50,733 bases of DNA from Paenibacillus sp. FSL H7-0331 (GCF_001956045.1 NZ_MRTH01000049.1:1-50733); one strand, 5' to 3'. Shown: positions 37,925-48,640, counted from the stretch's first letter. Notes: generated by a model from the letters alone, not told the origin. Numbers and translations: made by a program.

Positions 37925-39601
37925 TCATAATTCCCGATACTCAAGCGGCGTGCTGTTCGTGATCTTTTTAAATAAGCGGGTAAAATACGGAGCCGAGTCA
38001 AAACCAACCTCAGCTGCGATCTCGTGGATTTTGAGGTTCGTGCTTTTCAATAAGTGCTTGGCACGCGTTATTCTAACCTCTGTAATGTAGTCCAGCAGAT
38101 TGATCCCTGTAAGCTGCTTGTACAGACGGGATAAATAAGGAGGACTCAGGTACACAACCTCGGATAAACGGGTTAACGACAGCTCTTCATTAATATAATC
38201 GTGCACGTATTGATGAATGAGCCGAATCATATCCGTCGTTTTTTCTTCCTGAACATGACTGTTATGCTCCGCTATCGTTTCTCCCAATCGACAAAAATAG
38301 CTCAGTGCCGTCTGCCAGGAGCGATGGTTTTCCAGCTGTATGTAAGTGTCCAGCTGCAGCTGCGGACCGATCCTGTCCGTCAGATTGCGTCGGTTCAAAT
38401 AGGAAAGAAAAAAAGCCGATAAATGGCTGAATATTTCCAAAGTCAAATAGGTGATCTTCTGCTCCGTGAAAGCCAGCTCGTCAAACCGGGTAATGTCCTC
38501 ATACAGCTGTACAAATTGAGACTTATCTCCATTATCGAGATGCGGTTCAAGCAGATCCAGCTTGCGCAGCTGATTGCGGAATTCGGTCTCGGCGAAGAAA
38601 GCACGACTGGATCGCTCCCCGCTTGTCTCGGATGAGCCCGACTCGGTAATCAGCATTTCCTGGCTTCTTATCCAGCCGCTGCTTAACAGCAGCTTCAGTG
38701 AATCGATCTGCCGGGCCGCCTCTTCCCATGTGCATGACCCAGAGCTCATAATCAACGAAATGGGCAGCTTCAGCAGCTTGCTGCACGTTTCCTGGATAGA
38801 CTCCGAGGTTCCTCTCACAAATCGGCCAAGTCGTTCCCATTCTTCAGGTGAAGCTGAAGAAGCCTCTCCATCACTGCTGCTCTTGGGCTGTATCAGCCAT
38901 ACAAACCGGAATTTATCATAAGGGATGAACAGAAATCCAAATCTGTCAGCCAATAACTCCTTGGCAATGTTCTGAATCGAATAGAGCATCAACGATTTGT
39001 CCGATAGCGAAGCATACTCTCTCCAATCATCCACACGGCCCAAGGCCACGAATACTGGCTGCTCGGCATCCAATCCGATCTGAAGCTCAGCAAACCTTCT
39101 TGCTCGGACAGCCACAGAATCTCCCTCACCACGAAGCAGCTCCAACAAGTAATCACGCCGCAAGGCAGGGAGTGCCTGTTGAAGCTGCTGTCTGGCCTTA
39201 AGCGAGATATCACCCTCCATCAGCTCGGTGGTGATTTCCTGGGCTGCCTTTTCTATAGCCTGAAATATCAGTTCATCACCCTCGGTCTTGAGAACGTAAT
39301 CGGTTCCGCCTTTGCGGATGGCGGTTTGGATGTAATCAAAGTCATTATAGCCCGATAAAAAAATGATTTTGCAGCGTGGCCATTGCTCTCGTACACGGTC
39401 CGCAAGCTCCAGACCATTCATGCCTGGCATTCTGATGTCGGTGAGCAAAATATCCAGACGCATATCGTTCATTTTATCCATCGCATGAAGACCTGAATAG
39501 GCTTTGGTCACCGTCAGCTCATACTGCTTCCATTCCTGTATCGCATCGAACAAGTAATCGACAGCTAACGGTTCATCATCGACCAGCATCAAGTGCAGCA
39601 T
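37925..39601 (-). CDS. YesN-type response regulator, REC + AraC DNA-binding domain
   Basis: The product has 558 residues. The receiver domain covers residues 1-120 (acidic pair in LVDDEP, phospho-acceptor Asp in LLTDIRMPGMNG near 55, Lys in VLKTEGD near 105). A long linker region follows. The C-terminal AraC/XylS double helix-turn-helix covers residues 455-558 (LSLTRLSEVVYLSPPYLSRLYKQ and KIHEIAAEVGFDSAPYFTRLFKK). It overlaps the kinase gene by 26 bases; the RBS AGGAGG lies inside it. It likely activates the adjacent transport operon in response to a sugar. Confidence 0.92.
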   Translation of the reverse strand: MLHLMLVDDEPLAVDYLFDAIQEWKQYELTVTKAYSGLHAMDKMNDMRLDILLTDIRMPGMNGLELADRVREQWPRCKIIFLSGYNDFDYIQTAIRKGGTDYVLKTEGDELIFQAIEKAAQEITTELMEGDISLKARQQLQQALPALRRDYLLELLRGEGDSVAVRARRFAELQIGLDAEQPVFVALGRVDDWREYASLSDKSLMLYSIQNIAKELLADRFGFLFIPYDKFRFVWLIQPKSSSDGEASSASPEEWERLGRFVRGTSESIQETCSKLLKLPISLIMSSGSCTWEEAARQIDSLKLLLSSGWIRSQEMLITESGSSETSGERSSRAFFAETEFRNQLRKLDLLEPHLDNGDKSQFVQLYEDITRFDELAFTEQKITYLTLEIFSHLSAFFLSYLNRRNLTDRIGPQLQLDTYIQLENHRSWQTALSYFCRLGETIAEHNSHVQEEKTTDMIRLIHQYVHDYINEELSLTRLSEVVYLSPPYLSRLYKQLTGINLLDYITEVRITRAKHLLKSTNLKIHEIAAEVGFDSAPYFTRLFKKITNSTPLEYREL

Positions 39602-41363
39602 GTTGTCCCTCCTGTTCCTTGGTCATCTGAATGTTCATAACTACCTGAAGTCCTCCCTGCAGTCCGGTGGACAGCGTAATTCCCGATTGTTCTCCAAATT
39701 TCAGCTGAAGCCTGCGGTGCACATTCATAATGCCGCTAACCTCCGCGTTCACCTGCTTCGAGGATAATCGGCTCCGCCAATTCGTGAGATCTGTTTCCGA
39801 CATTCCCGCTCCGTTGTCTTCAATAATAATCCGCAGTTCTTCAGACCGCGACTCCAACGTTACCGACAGCTTGCCATCCGTGATCGTGTGCTCAAGCCCA
39901 TAATTATAGGCATTCTCTACCAATGGCTGTAAAATAAGTCGTGGCACTTGAAACGAAAGCAACGCTTCCGGCAGCTCATCAATGCTCACCTGAACACGAT
40001 TGGAAAATCGGACGTTCTGGATTTCCATATACATCCGAACATGATGCCATTCATCGGCAAGTCGAACATCATCCCCCGTCTTCTTCGTAATGTAGCGGAA
40101 ATAATCACCCAAATATTTGGTGAATCTCAGACTGTTATCGTAATCCTCTGCTTTGGTCATCCTGTACAGTAAATACAAGCTGTTATACAAAAAATGCGGA
40201 TTGATCTGGGACTGCAGCTGATTAAGCTCAGCCTGCTGCGTTTGCAGCTTCTGCTCGTAAACCTCGTAGACAAGCGTATTCAGCTTCGCCGTCATTACAT
40301 TAAATTGATGATACAAGTAGCTGAATTCATCTCTGCTTTTATGATGCAGGGAGACCGACAAATTACCCGATTCCACCTTGCGGAAGGCACGAACCATTTT
40401 GGTCAAAGGCTTGTGAATAACCTTATACACCCAGTACGAAACGAAAATAATTAGCACCACGGTGACAATCGACATCAGGATGATGTAGCTCTTATATTTG
40501 TTGAGAGGTCCGAGCAGGTCCGCTTCCTGTATATAAACCATCAGTGTCGTATCGGTATCCGGTAAATATTCGTAAGCGGTAATGTAGCTCTGCTTGTTCA
40601 AGGTGATCGTCTCGATGCCTTGCGTCCCTTCTCCCTTGTTCGTCACCCAGCTGCGAACGTTAGCCGCTATCGGTTCCAGCTCCGGTTGTCCCTGATCGCC
40701 TGCAATGATCCAGCTCGTATGCAGCAGCGCTGCCCCGCCCTTAGAGCCGGAAATTTGCCGCAAAAAATGCCGCAATTCTTCTACAGAAACCTCGGTCTCC
40801 AGTACAAATAACGGATCACGCTGGGCAGAAACAGGTAAACTCGGATAATATTCACGAAGCAACAACGCACCGTCCTTATACAGCAGCGGTGAAGTATGGG
40901 GAAGCTCGCGTTCAACCTTCAAACGGTTCGTCATTTCTGGGGATAACGCCTCCGACAGCTCGTCTGTCGAAATTACCCGCTGTATCGGTGGAATGTAAAC
41001 GCTTGCTTTTTTTACGTAAATACCTGAGCTTTTCATCAATTCCAGCTTTTGCTGAAATTGCTTCATCTGCGCTGTGCGCTCATAGAAGGTCAAGCCTTCT
41101 GCAATCACGCTTAACGAGGTCAGATCATTGTCATTCACATACTCGCGCTGAAGCCTGACCATGCGATCGATTTCCTTATTCAGGGAATTGCTGTAAAAGT
41201 GGATTTGCGAAAGCAGCGAATTGGACACCTCATCCCTTACAATTTGAGCACCCAGATCGTTCATCTGAATCGCCAAAGCATAAACTGGAAGCACAACAAT
41301 AAAGAACATCGCCAGCAGCTTGGTGAATATCGAAAACCACCATTTTTGCCAGTTTACTTTCAT
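39576..41363 (-). CDS. YesM-type sensor histidine kinase
   Basis: The product has 595 residues: transmembrane helix 1 (about 9-31), an extracellular sensor region of about 255 residues, helix 2 (about 290-312), HAMP (about 315-367), the LytS/YesM-type His_kinase segment QSQINPHFLYNSLYLLY with the phospho-accepting His near 391, and a HATPase domain (PLVENAYNYGLEH, EDNGAGM). Partner of the overlapping YesN gene. The HAMP and coiled segments suggest sensing of an extracellular ligand, possibly through the solute-binding protein. Confidence 0.92.
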   Translation of the reverse strand: MKVNWQKWWFSIFTKLLAMFFIVVLPVYALAIQMNDLGAQIVRDEVSNSLLSQIHFYSNSLNKEIDRMVRLQREYVNDNDLTSLSVIAEGLTFYERTAQMKQFQQKLELMKSSGIYVKKASVYIPPIQRVISTDELSEALSPEMTNRLKVERELPHTSPLLYKDGALLLREYYPSLPVSAQRDPLFVLETEVSVEELRHFLRQISGSKGGAALLHTSWIIAGDQGQPELEPIAANVRSWVTNKGEGTQGIETITLNKQSYITAYEYLPDTDTTLMVYIQEADLLGPLNKYKSYIILMSIVTVVLIIFVSYWVYKVIHKPLTKMVRAFRKVESGNLSVSLHHKSRDEFSYLYHQFNVMTAKLNTLVYEVYEQKLQTQQAELNQLQSQINPHFLYNSLYLLYRMTKAEDYDNSLRFTKYLGDYFRYITKKTGDDVRLADEWHHVRMYMEIQNVRFSNRVQVSIDELPEALLSFQVPRLILQPLVENAYNYGLEHTITDGKLSVTLESRSEELRIIIEDNGAGMSETDLTNWRSRLSSKQVNAEVSGIMNVHRRLQLKFGEQSGITLSTGLQGGLQVVMNIQMTKEQEGQHAALDAGR

Positions 41364-41509
41364 AAAAATAGCCTCACCCTCCTGAATGGCTGTACAGCTT
41401 GTTATTTGGTGCTAAGTCAATTGGTTTGCGTTCATCGTAGATGAAGCGTAATCACAAGTCAATAAGAAGTTAACAAGCGGCACTGTCAAGCTGAATACGA
41501 CTCACAGCA

Positions 41510-41549
41510 CGAAGAACAGCCACAGAGTAGGCCCTGTGGCTGTTCTTCG
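41510..41549. repeat. Strong hairpin downstream of the large phosphoesterase
   Basis: CGAAGAACAGCCACAG and CTGTGGCTGTTCTTCG form a perfect 16-bp stem with an 8-base loop, six bases from the stop codon of the minus-strand gene at 41555. It lacks a clear T-run on the minus strand, so it is either a terminator of weak type or an mRNA-protecting hairpin. Confidence 0.7.
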
Positions 41550-41554
41550 CATCT

Positions 41555-44200
41555 TTATTTGGTTGTAAATGACCATACATCCGATCGGCTAAAGCCTCCA
41601 AATTCATCCCGTGCTATCGCGAACCAGGAATAGCTTTCATCCGGCTGCGTATTCGGGTATGGAACTGTCGCCGTGCTTCCGCTCGGAACCTTCGATGCTT
41701 TGCCGATCAGCTCATTCGTTCTCGAATAAATACCGATATAATCGGTTGCCACCTGCTTTTCAATCGGTTTCAGATTCAGCGGCAGCACGAATTCATCCTC
41801 GTCCGGTTTGAAAAAGTTGTACTTATTTAAATAGGGTGAATACGTATTGACGAATAGCTGCTTGTTCTGCAAATCGAATTGCAGGAAACGCATATAGCCC
41901 TGTCCGCCTTCAGGACCATTCTGGTAATCGCTTAGCAATTCCAGCACCTTGCGGTCCCCTATTTTCTTAATATTATAGGCAACACCCGGATTATGACCGC
42001 CCAGCACCATGAACACATTCAGATTCGGTTCTACGAGCTGCTCATAAATCCCACGACCTTGACCATAATAGGCTTTGCTTGGTTTCAAATATTCATGTGT
42101 CGCGATTATAGCATTGCGGTCCGCATATTTCTTGAGCACACTATTGGCCCAATCGAACGTTTTTTGATCGATCACCCAACCGAGATAAACAATAACAAAA
42201 TCGTTGCCCTTGACCGAAACCAGATCGTAATGATCCCGGTTATTGTTCAGATCCCCGCCAAAGGTAGGCTGCTTGATATACCGCTCGCGGCCAAAATATT
42301 TCCAAAACTCCTCATAATTGCCGACATCATAAGCGACATCATGATTACCTGCAACGATACCATAAGGGATATGAGCATCATCAAGGGTTTTCATGCTTTT
42401 TGAAGCATTTTCCCATTCAGTCTTGCTGTTCCAATTGTTGATAATATCCCCTGTATGCACCATATAGCTGAACTTTTTTTCCTTCCAGTGATCAACGGTC
42501 CACTTGGTCATCAGATCATAAATTTTGGGGAACGACTCCGAATAGTACTGGGTATCGGTCATCCATAGAAAGGCAAAATCATACTCACCTGTCGTCGGAA
42601 TACGATCCTGCACAAGCACCTCCACCTTGCCGCCGCGCACCATCTGAGCTGGCTTGATTCTCCCTCTTAACGTAAAGTCCTCTGTCCCTCTGTTAGAGTC
42701 TATGTCTTCCCATAGCTGCGTATCGAAATTCCATACATACATAGTGACCAGTCGATCAGGCAGCGAATGTCCCGTCCAGACGATATCAGAATCGGTTAAA
42801 GGATCGTTGCCCACCTCAAAGGTGAAGCGGTGATACGGAAATTTCTCTTTGTTATCATTAACCAGATATTGACCATCTTTGACGGCAACCAAGGATCGCT
42901 GCTCATCAGTCATCATAGTCTCACCCTGGGGTACCAATTCGAGCGGCGGCTCCCGATCAACGGCATGGGTTAATGCCTCGTGATTGCCCGTTTCGCTCAA
43001 ATCGTAACGCCGAGCTTTGTAAAAGGATACATCTAACGGATCCTTGGTCGAATCATCCACCTGTACGCTTAGCTTCAGCTCAGCGGTTGAAATTGAAGAA
43101 CGATCGGCTGGTGCAGGCTGGCTCGGCAGCTCAGGCGTTTCATTCAAAACCTGAAAGTTGACGGCACTACTGCGCTCATTACCCGCTTTATCGGTCGTAC
43201 TTACTTCCAGCTTATGCGCACCAACCGGCAGCTCAGTTGTTTGCAGCTCGGCCGGCAGCTCGATCACCTTACCGTCCAGCTTGGCGACAACAGAAGCAGT
43301 GCCCGATATCGCATCATTGGATTTGACATTAACAGCAATTCGATTCTTGTAGGTTCTGCCCTCGATAGGTGAAACGACCTCAAGAACCGGTGCGGTATTA
43401 TCGACTTGAACGATAACCGTTTTGGCCTTTTTGCTCGTTCCCTCCTCAGCGATTAATTCGACCTTATGATTGGTTTCAGGCAGTTCCAGCGTATCCCACA
43501 AATAATAGACACTGCGATACTTATCGTCTTTGATCACATAATTAAATTCTTTTTGGAACGTGCTTGGATCTTGTGCCGCGCCAGAAGCAGCCCCGACCGT
43601 ATACACAGTAGCAGTCTTATAATTCGGATCATCCAGAACCGTTCCGTCCCCAAGCTCGAACTTCAGGGCGCGGAATTTCCACACATCGCGTTCACCCTCC
43701 TTGTCATCAGGCGTTTTTTTGCTGCCAGCACGCAGCGTTATTTTATTATTTCCCTGCTGCAGCAGCTCCGCGTTGATGGGAACTGTCAATTTGGTAAATC
43801 CCGCAATATTTTTATCAAAGGTATAGGCAAGCTTGTCGTTCACCCATATCGAATTTTTAAACCCATCGCCTGACTTCATCCCATCAGCTTCAAAGGTGAG
43901 CATTGCTTTTTGCTGCATAACCGGTTTGGCTGTCACCTTCACATCATCAATGAGCAAACTAAGCTTAGACTCCGGCTTGCTGCCTGATGCTATGATCCCT
44001 TTACTCCCTCTTACGATATCTCCATTATCCAAGGAAAGGGTAAGACTCGTATCGTTCGCCGAAACCTGCGGAATACCTATTTGGAGGAAGCCATCTATCG
44101 CGATCAAACGAATAATCCACAGTAACCCGATCAGAGCGAGCGCGGTGAACAGGATCAGCACTGTTTTTTGCATTCCATTAAACCGCGGTTGATTCTCCAT
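41555..44200 (-). CDS. Large membrane-anchored metallophosphoesterase with Ig-like domains
   Basis: The product has about 881 residues. ATG 44200 follows GGGAGG by eight bases. An N-terminal membrane helix (TVLILFTALALIGLLWII) leads to an extracellular chain: a beta-rich binding region (about 45-190), an Ig-like domain (VDNTAPVLEVVSPIEGRTYKN...), and a calcineurin-type phosphoesterase core with all motifs (MTDTQYY, HTGDIINNW, AGNHDVAYD, THEYLKP, LGGHNPG). It ends in a Ig/fibronectin-like tail (SYSWFAIARDEFGGFSRSDVWSF). It is probably a cell-surface phosphatase or phosphodiesterase. It is the third phosphoesterase-type gene of the window. Confidence 0.86.
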   Translation of the reverse strand: MENQPRFNGMQKTVLILFTALALIGLLWIIRLIAIDGFLQIGIPQVSANDTSLTLSLDNGDIVRGSKGIIASGSKPESKLSLLIDDVKVTAKPVMQQKAMLTFEADGMKSGDGFKNSIWVNDKLAYTFDKNIAGFTKLTVPINAELLQQGNNKITLRAGSKKTPDDKEGERDVWKFRALKFELGDGTVLDDPNYKTATVYTVGAASGAAQDPSTFQKEFNYVIKDDKYRSVYYLWDTLELPETNHKVELIAEEGTSKKAKTVIVQVDNTAPVLEVVSPIEGRTYKNRIAVNVKSNDAISGTASVVAKLDGKVIELPAELQTTELPVGAHKLEVSTTDKAGNERSSAVNFQVLNETPELPSQPAPADRSSISTAELKLSVQVDDSTKDPLDVSFYKARRYDLSETGNHEALTHAVDREPPLELVPQGETMMTDEQRSLVAVKDGQYLVNDNKEKFPYHRFTFEVGNDPLTDSDIVWTGHSLPDRLVTMYVWNFDTQLWEDIDSNRGTEDFTLRGRIKPAQMVRGGKVEVLVQDRIPTTGEYDFAFLWMTDTQYYSESFPKIYDLMTKWTVDHWKEKKFSYMVHTGDIINNWNSKTEWENASKSMKTLDDAHIPYGIVAGNHDVAYDVGNYEEFWKYFGRERYIKQPTFGGDLNNNRDHYDLVSVKGNDFVIVYLGWVIDQKTFDWANSVLKKYADRNAIIATHEYLKPSKAYYGQGRGIYEQLVEPNLNVFMVLGGHNPGVAYNIKKIGDRKVLELLSDYQNGPEGGQGYMRFLQFDLQNKQLFVNTYSPYLNKYNFFKPDEDEFVLPLNLKPIEKQVATDYIGIYSRTNELIGKASKVPSGSTATVPYPNTQPDESYSWFAIARDEFGGFSRSDVWSFTTK

Positions 44201-44316
44201 GCTGAAACCTCCCTCTGTTAGCACAATCCATGATGGACTTTATTGTATACCACCTTGCATTCGAATGATAGACAAACAGCCCCGCCACGAACAACAACGA
44301 GGACTGTTACTTGATG

Positions 44317-45402
44317 CTATTCCCACTTCTCCAGCTGCTCCACGGCCATTGTTAAAGCTTCGGCTGTCACTTCAAAAGGCATGTTTCCGATCGTCCCGGC
44401 TGCAGAGAGCACTGCGCTCATCCAATGTTCCTTCTCTGCCTCTTCAATCGGATAGTCTATGCCCAACTGGTGAAGCTTGACTGGCAAACCTATAAGCTTA
44501 TAGAAGGCAAGCAGTTCATTTATTTCCGCTGGTTGACGCTGCTCCAATATTAATTGCACCAATGTGCCATAAGCAACCATTTCTCCATGTAAGGCTTGCT
44601 GCTGGGGAAGAGTTATCAAGCCATTATAGATCGCATGAGCAGCAGCCCAGCGACAGTTATCCTCACCCAAGCCGCTGACCATACCGCCGCATAATACAAT
44701 GGCATCAACGACCTGCTGCAATGCAAATAATGCATTCTCTTGCCTTGCATCTTCTATCGCAGTTACTCCATACTTCATTATGGTGTCATAGCCAAGCTTC
44801 GCTGCTTGCAGCCCGCTAATTGTCGGTACATTATGCCGCTTATCAATGGAGCAAGCCGATGCTTCATACCACGTTGCCAACGTGCTGCCTATCCCTGCAA
44901 TCAAATAACGAGGTGGGGCTTTGGCCACAACATCCGTATCGATCAGTACCAGCAGCGTATTATTGAGAAATACTTGACTATCATAATAATGCCCCTCATC
45001 GGTATACATCACAGACAAATTCGTGGCCGCCGCGCATGTAGCTGCCAGCGTAGGAATTGCTATGAAGGGCAGCTTCAGATCGTGGCTGAGTTTTTTGGCG
45101 ATGTCCGTCACTTTACCCGCTCCAACCGCAACGATTAGCTCTGTACCTTCCAGAACCATAGCGGATAATCTCTCGATTTCATTATAAGAGCATTCCCCTT
45201 CATAGACAGCATATGCGTAGACGATATCGGCTCGGTCCAGACTCGCGGTCAGCTTCTTATTCACGCTCTCCCAAGAGGCTGCGCCTGTAACAATAAAAAT
45301 CCGCTTTCCCCATTTGGCAATCCATTCGCCAGCTGCATGAATCAATCCCACCTCCTGCATATAAGCATTCGGTGTTCCCATCACCAAATGAACTCCGTTC
45401 AT
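44317..45402 (-). CDS. GldA-like iron/zinc-containing alcohol dehydrogenase family protein
   Basis: The product has 361 residues. NAD-binding GTELIVAVGAGKVTDIAKKLS and the substrate/metal region are of the glycerol-dehydrogenase type. Two metal ligands are visible: His in AAHAIYNGL and His in ALHGEMVAYG. The Asp that normally starts the GDxLATWYE motif is Ser here (GIGSTLATWYE), so metal binding may be weaker or absent. The substrate is unknown; a polyol or phosphorylated polyol is possible, given its place upstream of a surface phosphoesterase in the same direction. Confidence 0.83.
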   Translation of the reverse strand: MNGVHLVMGTPNAYMQEVGLIHAAGEWIAKWGKRIFIVTGAASWESVNKKLTASLDRADIVYAYAVYEGECSYNEIERLSAMVLEGTELIVAVGAGKVTDIAKKLSHDLKLPFIAIPTLAATCAAATNLSVMYTDEGHYYDSQVFLNNTLLVLIDTDVVAKAPPRYLIAGIGSTLATWYEASACSIDKRHNVPTISGLQAAKLGYDTIMKYGVTAIEDARQENALFALQQVVDAIVLCGGMVSGLGEDNCRWAAAHAIYNGLITLPQQQALHGEMVAYGTLVQLILEQRQPAEINELLAFYKLIGLPVKLHQLGIDYPIEEAEKEHWMSAVLSAAGTIGNMPFEVTAEALTMAVEQLEKWE

Positions 45403-45433
45403 CTCAACCGCTCCTCCGTATGGATTGTACCGA

Positions 45434-48400
45434 TTATTTTACACTGACATCAAAGGAGGCCGTTTGGCTGCTTGGTGCCACAATGTTAATTTTAAAGCTG
45501 GTTACGTCGCCTGCAGCACCTGTATATTGAACTTTACCCATTTTATCTATAGTAACAGCACTTGGCTTGCTGCCTACTACGTTGCTTATAAAGAAGCTCA
45601 GCTTCAGTACCTCATTACCGTTCGTTCCTGTATTTCCAATTTTAAACAAATCATTACGTGAAACAGCTGCTTCCTCACTCAAAGCCCCAGGTGCACGTTC
45701 TGCTACAAATTCACCAGCGTATTGATCAGTAACCGTTATTTTCTCAGCCAGCTTCGTATCCCAGATATACAGCCCTGCCTGAAGCTCCGCCAAGGCAACT
45801 TCCTTGCCTGTCTTGTTCAGCACGATGCTGCCTACAACCGGACCTTCATTCTTCGAGGTTACATCGATCTTCGAATTGGCAATTTCATTCCGGCCATTGT
45901 TGTACAGGATGCTGAGCTGGGCTGTTCCCGCTTTGCCTCCGGCAACGAACCGACTGCCATTCTGATCGGCAGATTTGCTCGCTGCATCCGCCACCTGGTT
46001 GTTGCTGGACGTAACCGAAACAACGGAGGATGGCACCTTGACGATCTCGTTATTATCCAGCTTAGCTCTAATTTTGACTTCCTTGGCAAATCCGCGGTAG
46101 TTGTCATAGACGCTGCTCGCTCCTGCTGCCCCTGATCCTGTGCTCAAATAATCATCGGTCGCCAGTAAAGTATTGTTTGAATGATCCAGATAGGCTTCAT
46201 AGGTCAGCTTATTCGCAGAATCATTAGGGTCAATAACGCTCATTGTCGTTGAAACCGAATCAATTTCTGCATAGTTAACCCCATTCACAGCAATGCCGCC
46301 ATTCGTATCCGCCTTCAACAAGGAAGCCTTGAACAAATAATTCGCAGCTTTTGCGCCAGTTCCGGTGTAGAAATTGAATGATTTATCAAACACGGAATCC
46401 ACACTCATATCGGATGAATCATGAGCCAGCTTAAAGTCCAGGTATACCTCCTGACCCAATGTCATCGGCTGCAAAATGTATTTTCGCGGCGAGGCGCTGT
46501 TAGCCTGATCCGTCCGCTGCGTGCTTGCAAGACTGGTAGCGCCAAGCGTTGCGGCATCTCCTGAATTGGCTTTCAAGGAGTAGCGAACTACATATTGATT
46601 AGCAGCATCGTACTTGAGCTCGCCGCCGAATTGGTCATATAGCTTGATTTTCAACTCATTATTAGTACCGGCAGTCATGTATTTGGCTGGTGTAATTGAG
46701 AAGCGAATGTCGTCAGCCTTGCGCTCTTCATTGCCGTTTAATGTCAGCTGGGCTCTCACATCCGGACTATCCTTGAGCTGGATGGTGATAGTTGAATTAT
46801 CTTTGTTGATCACACCTGTAATTGCGATCATACCCTTATGCGAGCCATTATTGGATATAGGATCAGCAGCCAGTGTTACACCACCGTTGGAGAAAATATT
46901 GAATTTGGCCCGTTGATCATAAATTTCCTGTGGCGTCAGTTGATTACCTTGGGAATCCTTTACAATAATCGGCACATAAAACTTCGCATCGATCGCTTCA
47001 TCCCCTGTCGGCACATCACCCTTGGACAAGCTGTAATTATAAGCGCCAAATGCCACACTTGCTGCGGATTGGTTGCCGGATATCTTGACTATCTTCGTAT
47101 AGGTTTGACCCGAACCATTGGCAATAAGGGAAATGGTAACCTCCTTCGTTTTATCAGATATTGAGCGCAGCTTCAGATCTGCGGCCGTATCCCCGATCAC
47201 ATTGTCAATAAAGGCCAGATTCTCGCCCTCATTACCTTTTTCCAGATCGGAATCATTCGTCAGCACCACAATACCTGCATTCAAATCGGCTTTATTTTCC
47301 ACACGAATGCCGTATTGGTCATAGGCCTTCACATTCAGATAAGCGTAGCCCTTGGAAGCAATCGCAGCCAGCTTATTGCCGGAATCATCAACGAGCTGCC
47401 CGACCTCCAGCCTGGATACGGTGCTTTTGTCCCCAATTTGAAATACTTTATTGCCCTGTATACTCGTTGACTCATAGATGACCGTGATGGATACCCCTTC
47501 GCCCTTAACCGTCCCTTCAGGTAAATCCAGATAAAAGGCTTGCTCCCCGCCAATGACCGTTGTTGTACCTTTGCTGGCATAAATTTTAAAATTGCTCGCC
47601 GATAAAGAGGATTGGCCACCATACTGATTAGCTGCTTTAAAATCAATACGAATCCGTTTATCGTTAGGCAGCGTATCGCCAGCGGTCAGGAAACTGATAC
47701 CCGTGATTTGTTCCGCAGTCGTTGTAAATTGAGCGGATTTGGCCGACTCATCCAGATTCGATACGCCATCCAGCGTAACGCCCCATGCTGCCGCATCCCA
47801 TTTATTATCCAAAGTCAAGGTCGCTGTTGTTTTATCATCATTCCAACTGGTTGTATATCCACCTGTTACCGGTGAACCATTACGAGTCAGGATCAGCTTG
47901 GCTGCCGAGGTGTCAGGCAGGGCACCGTTGAATTGAACCGTGAATGCATTGGAATTACTCGCCTTGAAGGAAACGATCCCATACTTGCCGCTAAATATCG
48001 GCTTATACTGCTGGGACGATTCATAGGAGGATAACACAAGCAAATCACGCGTTGCCGGTGTCATGCCGCCAAACGTACCGTCCGCATTCGCCTGAAGCAG
48101 CTTCAAGCTGATCGCCAAAGCCGCATAGCTTTGAGCCCAGGTGGATATGGTTGGGTCGTTCAATCCAGCTGTTGCTTTTACCTGGTTTTCCATACCCAAT
48201 CCGCGAATGAGGAATGCAGCCAACTGCTCTTTCGTTACTTCACCTGCGGGATTGTATTGACCTGGCGCGAATCCGTCAGTTATCCCCGCTTTCACGATAG
48301 CTTCTATATAAGGTAAAGCATAGCCGTTGGCCGGATCGCTTGCCTTTACATCCGTAAAGGTGGAGGCTGTCAGCGTATTGTCTACCTTCAGCTTGAATAT

Positions 48401-48640
48401 CAAAGCGGCTACTTTAGCAAATTGGGCACGGTTCATTTTGTCCTTCAAGCCGAATGTGCCTTCACTGACACCGTCAAATATTCCCGCACTGATCAATGAA
48501 TCAAATTTGGCTTTCGTCGTAGCATCCAGATCCTTCAAATCATTGAAATCCGCAGAGGTTTTGGCAGATACCGCACCTCCCAGAGCAAGAGTTGAGAACA
48601 CGACGGACAGAGATACAATAACTGATAAGCTTTTTTTCAT
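45434..48640 (-). CDS. S-layer-homology (SLH) domain surface protein
   Basis: The product has about 1068 residues. ATG 48640 (MKKSLSVIVSLS) with GGGGGAA upstream is taken over the longer frame. The signal peptide ends near GGAVSAK. Three SLH repeats at residues about 25-200 (FNDLKDLDATTKAKFDSLISAGIFDG..., FTDVKASDPANGYALPYIEAIVKAGITDG..., STWAQSYAALAISLKLLQ) bind pyruvylated wall polymer. The rest is a chain of beta domains (Ig/Big-type; VTDQYAGEF, IKLYDQFGGELKY). It is a wall-attached or S-layer-like protein. Confidence 0.9.
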   Translation of the reverse strand: MKKSLSVIVSLSVVFSTLALGGAVSAKTSADFNDLKDLDATTKAKFDSLISAGIFDGVSEGTFGLKDKMNRAQFAKVAALIFKLKVDNTLTASTFTDVKASDPANGYALPYIEAIVKAGITDGFAPGQYNPAGEVTKEQLAAFLIRGLGMENQVKATAGLNDPTISTWAQSYAALAISLKLLQANADGTFGGMTPATRDLLVLSSYESSQQYKPIFSGKYGIVSFKASNSNAFTVQFNGALPDTSAAKLILTRNGSPVTGGYTTSWNDDKTTATLTLDNKWDAAAWGVTLDGVSNLDESAKSAQFTTTAEQITGISFLTAGDTLPNDKRIRIDFKAANQYGGQSSLSASNFKIYASKGTTTVIGGEQAFYLDLPEGTVKGEGVSITVIYESTSIQGNKVFQIGDKSTVSRLEVGQLVDDSGNKLAAIASKGYAYLNVKAYDQYGIRVENKADLNAGIVVLTNDSDLEKGNEGENLAFIDNVIGDTAADLKLRSISDKTKEVTISLIANGSGQTYTKIVKISGNQSAASVAFGAYNYSLSKGDVPTGDEAIDAKFYVPIIVKDSQGNQLTPQEIYDQRAKFNIFSNGGVTLAADPISNNGSHKGMIAITGVINKDNSTITIQLKDSPDVRAQLTLNGNEERKADDIRFSITPAKYMTAGTNNELKIKLYDQFGGELKYDAANQYVVRYSLKANSGDAATLGATSLASTQRTDQANSASPRKYILQPMTLGQEVYLDFKLAHDSSDMSVDSVFDKSFNFYTGTGAKAANYLFKASLLKADTNGGIAVNGVNYAEIDSVSTTMSVIDPNDSANKLTYEAYLDHSNNTLLATDDYLSTGSGAAGASSVYDNYRGFAKEVKIRAKLDNNEIVKVPSSVVSVTSSNNQVADAASKSADQNGSRFVAGGKAGTAQLSILYNNGRNEIANSKIDVTSKNEGPVVGSIVLNKTGKEVALAELQAGLYIWDTKLAEKITVTDQYAGEFVAERAPGALSEEAAVSRNDLFKIGNTGTNGNEVLKLSFFISNVVGSKPSAVTIDKMGKVQYTGAAGDVTSFKINIVAPSSQTASFDVSVK

